In this document: in pieces, positions 1 through 10,462 of the stretch | Layout: each line of letters opens with the position of its first letter | How positions within the stretch are numbered: the stretch's first letter is position 1 | Origin: Thamnidium elegans | Lineage: Eukaryota > Mucoromycota > Mucoromycetes > Mucorales > Mucoraceae | Reading direction: 5' to 3' | Assembly (NCBI GenBank): GCA_025201345.1 | Contig: JAIXMG010000018.1 | Span: 558,001-622,000 of the forward strand | DNA: 64,000 nt | Position numbers and translations under genes: made by a program | Notes under the pieces: generated by a model | Seen by the model: the letters and a program-made list of their open reading frames with translations, nothing else | The model's database searches: none | What the model was told of the DNA's origin: nothing

Positions 1-42
1 AAAAAAAAAGGGAAAAAACTAAAAAAAAAAAATTGATAATAG

Positions 43-2379
43 TCGACCGGACATGGTGTTAGTTTTCTTACACGAAGACATTCGACGGGAGATGGCACAG
101 TGAACAATTCATTTGTTTTACCACCTTATCCACCTAGTACACCAGACCATGACTGTCGCCAGTTTGAAACACCCGAAGGGACCTATACATTAACACATTC
201 AATCTTTGTAAATTCAATGCAACCTTTATATTCAGTTGGTACAACTGCTAGTCTAGTATCAATAAAATACAAAGAAACTATATCTAACAACTTGCAACGT
301 TACGAAGCTCAGCCTGGCGCTCGTAGTTTCAGACGCATGTTTAGTAATGGCCATCCCACCACCACCTCGAACACCACCACCTCTAACACTGATTCAGATG
401 AAGAACCAGTTTTCCGAACCCCATCACTTTCAAGTTCGTCCTCCAGTCATAAGAACACACTTGGTACACCTTTGTCCCACTCTATTCCAGAAGAACAAAT
501 TGCCATACCGACCACACCTACTACTACTAGTACTACAACAATAACGGATACCCATCATGCTAGCCCAACACCGACTTCGACGCTTTCCTTCTTGGCTCGA
601 AATCATACTATTGGTAGACACCCACGTAAACCCAAAACTAATATCACAAAAACCAATTCTAGTTTTGTACAAAGGATTATTACCAATGATCAACTAGCCA
701 AGATATTAATGGCAAGAACAAGTGAAGATACAAATTTGTTTTATAATTGTGGTACTAGTTTTGTATGGGTAGATGCAGCAGGTCATCCAAAAGTAAATTA
801 TTTGATGAGGTAACATTAAATAAGATTTCTCACCCGTATTTGATTGTATTTTTAGGAACCGTTATCACGCATTGTATTTGCTAGAGCCTGTCCAACGTCG
901 CACGATGTAAACGTATTGACGCGTGGCGCAGATCACTTAGATATTATTATTGGATTTACTTCTGGAGATATTGTTTGGTTTGATCCACTATGTAATAAGT
1001 ATGGCCGAATCAATAAAGGAGTAAGTAAAATATTCTCTTATATAAACGTATGAAGTTTTTGGGGAGGTTTTAAAAAATAAAAATAAAATAACGTTATGTT
1101 AGGGTGTAATGAATTCTTCTCCTATTACCATGATTAAATGGTTACAAGGCTACGAGAACTTATTTATGGCTGCATTTCAGGATGGTACCATAATGTTATT
1201 TGATAAAGAAAAAGAAGATGATACATTCCATCCTGGTGATGAACAAAGACCAACATTAAAAAATGTCTTGCCTGATGAAAAACACTTGTTTAAAATAACA
1301 AAACCGTCTTCAAAAAGTTCTGTGAAATCTAATCCTGTTTCTCATTGGAAATTATCGAATCAATCTATCACTGGTAAAAAAAAAAATACTTCAAACTTTA
1401 TCTTTGCTACTAGTTTTTTTTTTTTTTAATTTCTTTTTTTTATATATATGCGTGTGTAGCTTTTGCCTTTTCACCGGATTGCCAACACGTCGCTATAGTA
1501 GGACACGATGGATTACTACGTGTTGTCAATTTCTTGCATGAAACGTAAGTTTCCATTTTCTGTATTATTTATAATTCTTTTTAAAAAAAAAACCCTTTGT
1601 TTGTTTGTTTATAGTTTGCATGATGTATACGAAGCTTATTATGGAGGCTTATTTTGTGTTGCATGGAGCCCTGATGGGAGATATATTTTGGTAGCATACA
1701 AAAAAAAACATTACGTATATATAAACCAGCTGACAAGTATTTTTTGGGGAAATAGACAGGTGGCCAAGATGACCTAGTTACTATCTGGGCATTTCGAGAA
1801 CAACGTGTTATAGCTAGATGCCAAGGACACCATTCTTGGGTAAACTTTTTATGTTTGTATATATATATATGTATATGTTGTTTCTTATGGTTTTTTTTAA
1901 AAAAAATTTGTAGGTTAAAGGTGTAGCATTTGACCCTTGGAGATGCGATGAAAAAGTATACCGATTTGCTAGTGTAGGCGAAGATGCAAAGTTAATTTTA
2001 TGGGATTTTTCTGTTAATGCTTTACATCGACCTAAAACAGTACGTAATATATACAATCAAAAAAAAATCACAACTAAAATATTTCATTTAGAAACCAGGT
2101 AGTAGAAACCGCGGTGCTTCGGTTTCCTCTATCAACCCACCTCCCTTATCCAGTATATTAGCAACAATGCAAGACCGAAGACCTACCGTGCATCCGGTTC
2201 AATCCAAGACGGATGTTGCGTTTTTACAACCAACGATGGTTAAAACCATTCACGGAGACCCTTGCGTGGGTGTATATTTTAGAGAAGATGTGATAGTAAC
2301 AACCGATAAACGAGGTCGTGTAAGTACGTGGCGAAGACCTTCTCCTACTCCTGCTTCCTCTGTATCTTCATCTTCTTGA
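43..2379 (+). CDS. creC: CreC/WDR20-type WD40 protein (5' end outside window)
   Basis: WD40 protein of the CreC/WDR20 family. Family members bind and activate a ubiquitin-specific protease (CreB in Aspergillus, USP12/46 in animals) and act in carbon catabolite control. Exons read from the sequence: 43-792, 856-1020, 1103-1373, 1460-1544, 1615-1690, 1756-1839, 1914-2039, 2092-2379, all with GT..AG borders and consistent phase. Family signatures include [18 protein letters not shown] in exon 2 of the window, [53 protein letters not shown] and the C-terminal [19 protein letters not shown] Ser/Thr-rich low-complexity stretch precedes the propeller. The first exon in the window has no in-frame ATG and starts after an AG at 41-42, so the start codon lies off the left edge. 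Family assignment is firm; function is by homology. Confidence 0.85.
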
Positions 2380-2401
2380 ATGTAATATTATTTTAAATGT
2401 A

Positions 2402-2575
2402 CTGTGCTTCCACTATCAATTTACCGGATGTTTGATAACTCCACCCATTTTTGTCTGAGATTAAATTGCCCAGAAAAATGATCAATTGTTTGAATTTAAG
2501 TTACCCAGTTTTTTGAAAATAAATTATCCACTTTCAAAAAAAATATCATTTTGACCATATAGCAAAATCAATCAC
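2402..2575. repeat. Diverged terminal repeat of the 48-51 kb transposon family
   Basis: Starting after a TA at 2400-2401, this stretch aligns by eye with the inner terminal repeat at 48091-48260. Shared blocks are the CTTCCACT..CA.TTTACCG start, GATTAAATTG.CC, ATTGTTTGAATTTAA and TTACCCAG. It is clearly older, with many substitutions. No matching right end was found before 5058. Confidence 0.6.
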
Positions 2576-2586
2576 ACAAAAGTCCT

Positions 2587-3870
2587 TTATTCAAGAATTT
2601 AGGAGTTGCATTGATTGAGTGTCGTATATATGCTCAACAGGAACATCCTCACTATCTTGAATTATTCTTGAAGAAAGTGTTTCAGCATTTTATCGGACGT
2701 GATTTAACGACTTCATTATCGAAATTATATAAATTCATAGGTCTCCTTGCATTAGGTGAAGATACAATAAAAAATATTGTTAGCGCGTCTAACTCGAGTG
2801 AAAGTAGAGTCAATGATTTCTTAAATTTATTTTATCCTCTATAATGAAAGCTGTCGTTGCACATCAACATAAAAGGTAATCTGGTGATATATTTGTTAAT
2901 AAAACGAGTCAGAAAGTTTGATAAAAGTCTTAAAAAAAAAGAAAGATAATGTTTATTATTTGAAAAGAAAGAGTTGTTATTTATATATAAAAAAAAAGAA
3001 GAGTTCAATGACAGTTAAAACGGATGAAGACAAAAATAGGGGGTAATGAATATTGTGCTATTCTGAATAGGTTATTTCTGTAACCATATTACAAACATAA
3101 GGAAAATCAACTAGTTACAGACTTATTTGTCGCTCGTATATAGCATCTGGTGATTATGTTATTGTTTTGCACTTTTAACGTATATAAAGCGATAAAAAAT
3201 CGATAATCTCTAGACACATTGCCGGTTCCTTTGAACTTAATGCAAAGCTTACAGAGCTGTAAACTTGACGCTCTGATAACGTTGATCCAGGCTTTTTAAG
3301 TAGCAGAGTCTTGATAGATGATTTCAAATAACTTATGCGCCCTTTTGATATATCACCACGATCTAAATCCCCTGTGGAAATATCCTCAGCTTCCAGTAGT
3401 CGTTGTAAAGCAGCAAAAGAAAAATTGCTTTTATTTTACAAAGTATTATTCACGTATTAAAATAAATAAATGAAAATGTCATAAACCCTCCCAAAATCAA
3501 ACCATACATTTCGGTTCCTGAGGAGATTAAAGTCCCTCTTGATTGAATGGATTGCGTTATGAACACTTTCCCTGAGAGTTATGCTGATACGTGGATTTCA
3601 GAATAGGTATATCATGCAAAGTCAGAAAATTTAACAACAGTTGTCAAAAGAAAAATTATTCTGTATGTATTATTAGTACAGGACGTATTTTTGCCATCTA
3701 AACGGCCAAAATTAGGTAGTCTAGTCCAGACTTGCCGAAAATAGTAACTCAATAACATTTTTGATGAAACGCGCCCAAAAAAAAGTGGCGATACTTTAGT
3801 AAATTTGATTAACACCCGGTTCATCGAATACATGAGGAGGTGGGATGTCATGTATATTGACAATCACTAT
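2587..3870 (-). pseudogene. Decayed transposon cargo-gene relic
   Basis: Several coding-looking pieces without a complete gene. On the minus strand, 3175-3425 is open for about 84 codons (it contains ISTGDLDRGDISKGRISYLK and ends SLYIR-stop), and an adjacent open piece around 3470-3600 contains ESVHNAIHSIKRDFNLLRNR. At 3700-3870 two minus frames alternate, one reading FWARFIKNVIELLF. That piece resembles AKFWASIIELFFDPNQ in the gene carried by the transposon at 48.6-50.2 kb. A plus-strand ORF at 2611-2844 of unknown origin lies inside. With the terminal-repeat relic at 2402 this is best read as an old copy of the same element. Frameshifts and stops rule out an intact gene. Confidence 0.4.
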
Positions 3871-5058
3871 ATATAATTAATTTAATAGTATCCGACTTAA
3901 TAAAAAAAGAAATTACATTTAAGGTCATGCGTATTGTAAGATACTTTTTTTACGTTTTTATCGACATCTTGTTTTTGCAAACAACAACAAAATAAGGCCT
4001 TTTGGAACGATGAGAAAGATCTATAAAAGTGGCAAAATGCCTAAAAGAGACATATGGTGTATTTTTCCTAGTAAGAACGAATTATGATTGTTCAAATGTG
4101 TGTCCCAGGGCATTCATGCCAATTTATAATCGATGCGCGACTTACGTCAACAGCAACAACAACGACAACAAACGTTTCGTGAGGGAAATCTTCTTGGCAT
4201 ATAGAATTAGGTTATTTTTAGACAGTATGACTATAGTTGTTGCTTCTCCCTGATCATCCTTTTTTCAGTGGTTTCGACCAGGCACTACATATAAGTTTTT
4301 TTTTTTTTTTTTTTTGAAACAAAGGAGTTGATTTACACTCAAAACGCATATTAGAAACCCCCTCTCCTAATTGACTTTTTATCGTATAACTACCTGACAA
4401 TTGACGGCGTACGATTTTTTTTGTGTTAAAGTCCTACAGATATTTTTGAACCAAGTGTAACCTTGAAACTTGGGTATTGTATGACCATGGTGACGGTTCT
4501 CCTGAATTATTCACTATTTAAATTAGTGCGCAGCCCCATCTTATTGTTTATTGTTAAAAAGTAATTAGGAACCCAACTCTCATGGCAGGGCTCAGCAAAA
4601 GAAAAAAGAAAAACAAAAAAAAAAACAAAAAAAACAAAAAACAAAAAAAATGACCGGTGTAATTGGTTTAACACCTCTATTGTTTTTGGTTCATGCTCTG
4701 TATTAATTGGTACTACAATAAACTTTACCAATTTCTAGGCAAAACGGTGATTACATTTATTTTGGTTATCAAGAACGATCCCATAATAGTGAGGATCAAC
4801 AGCTAAGATTGGATAGCATCCACATGACAAAATCGAGATGAACGAGTTGAAGCACTTTAATATGTGTAACCTACTATGTAGCACTTTTTTTTTAGTTGTT
4901 TAAAATGTTGTATATGTATATAAAATAATGCTTTTTTTTTTTTGCATCACATATTTTTTATTGTAACTATAATATATATACGGAGAGAGAAAGGGGGAGT
5001 AGGTGGGGAATAATGATTATGCACTTTTTTTTTTTTTTAAAAAAAAAAAAAATAAAAA
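3871..5058. other. Gene-free AT-rich stretch
   Basis: No supportable gene. It holds homopolymer runs (T at 4297-4314, A/C runs at 4610-4650, T and A runs at 5027-5053) and short ORFs without family resemblance. The last part is probably the 3' UTR of the minus-strand gene ending at 5059. Confidence 0.5.
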
Positions 5059-5523
5059 CTAGGTTGAGATGGATTCTTTCTTGTTATCTAAAAGAGTAAG
5101 AGTATCTTGTTTTGAATTATTTAAAAAAGCAAATGTAGCTTGCATATCAAAATAACTATCTATATCAAACAACTCTAATTTATCTACCTCGCCATTCTTT
5201 GGTGTCTTTATTACAGTAGGAGAAGAAGAAGAAGAAGAAGCCCGATTTTTAGTACTTGAATTACTGCTAGTAATAAGCTCAGGTGTCGTTTGTTCCTTTA
5301 TGATTTCTTGTTTAAGCTTTTGATTTGGGTTTATGGAAGGAGTAGGAGGTGCACTCTTTCTTTTCATTTCTCGTTTATTACTAACATCGTCATTACTATT
5401 GATTGACTTTTTTGATTTCTTTTTTTTCAAAAAGAAGGAAGTAAATGATCTTCTTTGTTTTACTTCAGGTCTATTATTGGTATTAATAACTGTTGATACA
5501 CTGTCAACAGTGTCTTCATTTAT

Positions 5524-5558
<35 letters not shown>

Positions 5559-6589
5559 CTATTTTGTTTAGATCATTATTTGGTTGCTGTGTTACTACAT
5601 TTTTATTATTATACTGTTTTTGTAACCGCATGGCAGGTGTAGTAGTATTATCGGTTGGTACAATGCTACTAGTCGGGGGCTCGGATGGTAATACTCGAGA
5701 CATTTGAGGCGAATAATATTTAATTTCTTTTAGTGTCATTTCAGTTCCGATTACAGTTCCTTCCTGAATAACATCTTCTTCATCATCCAATTCAGTTACC
5801 TGATCATTACTTCTTTCTGCTCCCTCTTCTTCTACTTCTTCGGGTACAGGAGAATCTGTCAAACTATAAAAAGGTTTGGCACTTTCAATAGCAGGAGCAT
5901 CCCAATAAGAAACATTCCATTGTCTTTGCATATGTCTAGCTTCTTCAAAGATATTAAACCAATTAATTGGAATAACAGCACGTAAATGTTTCGTCCAAAG
6001 ATGAATAGGTGGATTTCCTGCATAATCAAAAGCTAGATAAGCGTCAAAATTTTCGGGCAAGTATCTAAAAAGGAACTTATTTTTTTTTAGTATGTAAAAC
6101 TTTCACTGAAAATTTACAAAAATTTTAAGGTATTACGCTAAAATTAAAATGTTACCTTGCTTCGGACCATCTTAAATCTTCTAATAAATCGGTTCCTATA
6201 CAACAAAAAGAAATGTTTATACAATGTTTCTTTTTTTCTTTTTAGTAGTACCAATAAAAAAAAAGGAGGCTTACGAAGAATTGAAAAACAACACATTTCA
6301 TCATCCCAACCTTTTTTTTAAAAAAAAAATATATATATATATACATATATTAGTGGCAAAAACATATTTAAAAAAAAAATTAGGAGGTTATACCTTGAAA
6401 TAATGCAATAGCAATCAACTTTATTTTAATGATATAAAGCTGACCTTGTTGTAACTCATTTGTTGGCACAAGATCCAAAGACTCTTCATGAATTGAAGAA
6501 GTTTTTACACTTTCAGTTGTGTTTTTAGGCGCATGTGAAGTAGGCCAACCAGGTATAAATTGTGTAGATTTTCTATTTTTATCAGCCAT
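5059..6589 (-). CDS. Unknown protein with polyQ and acidic segments
   Basis: Four exons fit in phase: 6394-6589 (ATG at 6587-6589), 6275-6310, 6156-6195 and 5059-6064, giving about 425 residues. The junctions rebuild a continuous conserved-looking block with WDDEMCCFSILRTDLLEDLR, then YLPENFDAYLAFDYAG and HLWTKHLRAVIPINWFNIFE. The second half is low complexity: acidic stretches, an uninterrupted glutamine run, a lysine-rich basic patch near LKKKKSKKS, and Ser/Thr-rich sequence. I do not recognise the family. The ordered first half (about residues 60-170) looks like a folded domain and the rest disordered. There is no signal peptide or membrane segment. It lies downstream of the INTS10 homologue in the same orientation. 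Confidence 0.7.
5526..5557. repeat. CAA/TTG trinucleotide repeat encoding polyQ
   Basis: A (TTG)n run on the plus strand, read as consecutive CAA codons in the minus-strand gene 5059-6589. It is a likely length-variable microsatellite. Confidence 0.85.
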
Positions 6590-6836
6590 TTTATTTTATT
6601 TTAATGAAAAAGAAAAAGGAAAAGGAAAAAAAAAAAAATGCTACCGATTAGTTTTTATACTTGTAACTGAAAGGAGGGGGGAAAGGGGGAAGTCAAAAAA
6701 TTACATCTTTTTTTTCTTTCGTACGACGACATGGGCCGTTAACAAAAATGGATGTTAGTCCTTAAAATAAATCCAAAACTGAACAAATATAAAAAAAAGG
6801 GACGAATATACTTTATTATGAATAAGGAAATATAAA

Positions 6837-6867
<31 letters not shown>

Positions 6868-6983
6868 TAAAAAAATAAATTTGGGTAATGTTGTGGTTGT
6901 TGTGTGTATATATGAGTATATGTTTTTTTTTTATGTACAAAAAATAAAAAAGAGTGTAATAAATCTCTCTCTCTCCTTTCTTT

Positions 6984-9900
6984 TTAGGTTTCTTCGTTAG
7001 CCTTTAATACCATATTCTTTAAGAAACGCTGTAAAACGTGTCTCATACGTTGTGGTGTGATCTTTGGAGAATACCTTCTTATTCTATACTCCAAGCATCT
7101 GGTTACAATTTCTCTAGGTATCGATGTATTTTTGGCCGTAGAAGAATCAGCAGTATCATGACTACTATTATTATCTAATTGTTCACCCTCTACATTTTGA
7201 GCAGGTAAAATAACTGAAGTAGCTGGTCTACTGTAATAGAAAGAGGGTGACATCCATTTTGCAAACGAATTCTTTTGTGTAGAAGCAGAGTACCAAGAAG
7301 GCGACATGGATGTGCTAGGTAAGATACTGTTGGCAAATGATGGATGATACATTGGTAAATTACTTGCGGCTCGTTCAGTTCTTTTATCAAGATCGTCTTC
7401 ATCTAAAGTATCATTTTTCGGTGAATAACTAGAAGGATGTTGAGGAGAAGAAGGCGCTGAACCATTATCTGGTGTTGGCGTTACTAAATGACGATAACTA
7501 GCACGTAAAGCAAACTCTGGTGGAATAATGTCCATTGTAACCGTTCCTATCAAATGAAGGTGGCGAATGGCTTGTAATACATCCGAAACTATATAAATAC
7601 ATCTTTTTTTGTCAGACATTACATATTTTTCTCTCGATTAGGATTATATATATATATATTTTTACCGTAAAGATATTCTAAAAATTCCCTATTTTTGAAT
7701 ACTCTCTTTTCACTGATACGATTCATAATCTTGTACCAAAGATTAGTCTTATTATTCCAATAAGGCCATCCGTACTGCATTAACACAATCATATTTCCTG
7801 CCTTTTCATCCCAGCGAAGGGCGGAATCAATCGAAGCCATACCACCTCTCTGTTCAGATTCATTATCAAGACTTACAATTAAATGTTTAATACAACGCAC
7901 CACTAAACCTTCTTGTGTTACTCTCATTAACCCAAACTCTCTACCATGAAAGATATTAGCAACTGTGCAGCAATCAATTTCGTCATAAATAAAGTCTTTT
8001 TCATCTAATCCGTTTGGTATAGGGAACACAGAAAGAATAATAGCAATTTCAAGTGTAGATTGCTAAAATAAGAAAAAATTGTAAATATCTCTTCTTTTTT
8101 TTTCCTTTTTGATGGTGTTCTACCTGTAAACTGCCCACGAGTAAATAAATAACTCCGATGTTATACAGAACGCGGAAAGCAAACATAAATGGTATGTCCA
8201 TTTCGGTTTTTGTCCGGCCATTATCTGTCTTTTCTTGTCTACGTTGTACCTCGATTCGATCGCAAATTGTTTGAGATAATTCGAGTGCTTTTGCCAAGTT
8301 ACCAGGAATAGAAGGCTATAACATGTACACGTCAATACAATAAAAATAAATAAATAAAAGTTAACACTTACAGATGATAGGGCCAGATCACTTCTCACCA
8401 ATAATACTGCATTATTCATATCGAAAGGTAGTTTGTAACCCTCAATAACACGACATAATTCTATATATAAAAAATTTTAAAATAATTTCTCTTTTTTCTT
8501 TTTTCTTCTTTTTACCTTGTTCCCAACCTCCTAATTGATCCAATAAGGACTTTTGGGATAATTTACCGTTTGCCCAAGTCCATAAATCCACACAATGTCG
8601 AAGACAATCAGCTGCTTTACTTAGTATCTGTAACGCATTATCTACGCCATTGACACAATAAGAGTCTAACCCTTTCCCACGATTATCTTCATCATCTGTG
8701 ACAGAACTAGAAGCACTATCGATTTTTTTCCTTTTATCATTTCTTCTTAGCAAATGTGAATCATCCGAAAAATTCAATGTATTTCTCTCCGGCGTATCAT
8801 CTTGTGCTCTCTTTGATCCAGTACGATGTTGTATAGCATTATTAGGTTGAAAAGAACAAACGGGTATCAAACAAGATTTTTGTTCTTGTAAACTAGAGTT
8901 ATCATCTGTACCACAAACATACTTATAATAGTCATATCCAAACTGAACAAAATGAGATGTAGCAACCATATACTCGCACATCAATGTTGAAATAGTAGAT
9001 AGATCATCAATGGTTGGTAGCGCATCACCCGTTTCGATATCTTCATCCATCCTAACACTGTTTCGATGTTCTTTCAAGTATTGGAATCGAATAATATGTG
9101 ATACTGAGTCTAGTTGTTCTAGTCCATTATAACTATATATATATATATGTACATGTGAATAGCTCTAAAACAATGCATTAATAATAAAAGAAATGACTTA
9201 CCCGCATGCAGATAACATGGCACAAGTAAATTTAGATGATTCATCCCACTTGTGTTTTTTGATATAGAACCTTTGACCCAACAATAAAAATTGTTCAAAG
9301 AGGTTATAAGGTAAGGTAATATAATGTTTGCTTTCAGTGGATTTAATTGACGGTACTTTATCCTTTCTGACAAGTAACAAACGCTGCTTACAAAGTCGAG
9401 GAAATAGTTCGGTTACTATTGGGCATGTTAAATTCACGGATTCTTTTTTTTTTTTCTGCATACACCTTACTTACCTAATAGACTAATACATTTTTGTCTT
9501 TCATCTCCTTTTAATGCTTGAGCACATAAAATTAATAAATTTATAGCATCAATCTTTTATGTGAATTAGTTTAACTTGTTTATATATTATATACATACAA
9601 ATATATATTTACCAAATACTTGTATGCGTGGCGAGGGTACGCTTGTATATAATCAAACAACACTCCAAAAGCTCTCATTGATTCCTTTTCCTCCAAGTGT
9701 TCTAATTCAGATGTTGTCTTTTTAAAAAAATAATCCCAAAGACAAACTAAAAAGAAACTTACCTCTGGCAAAGTCTATAATATTTGACTGTAATAAGCAA
9801 GGTAAAGACGCAAAGAAACCTAAACATAAAAGATTATTTTAGTATATTGAATTGTTTAAAACCGAATCAGAAACGCGTACGACTGGCATCGGTATCTTTT

Positions 9901-10231
9901 GCAGGATCAAGATTCTCTGCAACTTGAATGATATAAGCTTGAAAAGCAGGATTCTGTAAACTATTCGATTGACTTAAAAAAAACAACGTCAGTTTCCTTT
10001 TTATAAATATATATATATATATATAGGGTAAACTATACAGCAATACAAAACTTTGAATGGCCTTTTCAAAATTTCCTGATTGGATACAAGAACGAAGTAT
10101 AGAAAACTATATAAAAAAGAAGGGTTAAATAAGGGTATGGGAGAATATCCCAGAAAAAAATTTACTTGGTTTTCAAATGCTTGGTTGATATCCGAGCAAC
10201 TTTCTACCGGTGTTTGAGGTTCTTGCGACAT
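6984..10231 (-). CDS. INTS10: Integrator complex subunit 10 homologue
   Basis: About twelve exons, start ATG at 10229-10231, stop at 6984-6986, roughly 870 residues against about 710 in human INTS10. Recognition rests on ordered similarity along the protein. A block with ITLPYNLFEQFLLL and RFYIKK matches the human LPANLLYKYL..AAEFYI region. A basic then acidic linker (NDKRKKI..SVTDDEDNRGKG) matches KKRKL..SSDDED. The C-terminal block MIVLMQYGWPYWNN, NLWYKIMNRIS, FLEYLY, DVLQAIRHL matches VIVLLQQEWP, NLFLKAVNKI, FFNYV, DMLEEFAYL. Animal INTS10 is a helical-repeat subunit of the nuclear Integrator, which cleaves snRNA precursors and nascent RNAs. The similarity is distant and seen by eye; it is persuasive because the blocks keep their order and spacing. 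The alternative is another helical-repeat protein. Confidence 0.65.
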
Positions 10232-10462
10232 TTATGAAAGGGTTGATTATATAACGAATTCAGTCAAAACAAAGATCTTTTTTTTTTTTTAGGTCGCTTT
10301 GTTTTGAGGGAGGGTTAAAACAACAACAAAAAAAGGGAAAAAAAAAAAAAGTTCATACACTCCCAAAGAGGAATTTCTTGGGTGTGATGCTGTGATTTAC
10401 TCCGCTCAAGATGGCTTTTTTAAATGGAAAGGGGGATTATTTACATCTTTTTTTTTATTTTG

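Noticed and set aside
1..100. GTG or ATG near 53-100 as start of the creC gene
   Set aside because: The ATG at 53 is out of frame and hits a stop at 101; the frame stays open back to an AG at 41-42, so this is an internal exon.
5333..5707. Plus-strand ORF of 124 codons with polycysteine
   Set aside because: It is the mirror of the polyQ coding exon of the minus-strand gene 5059-6589.
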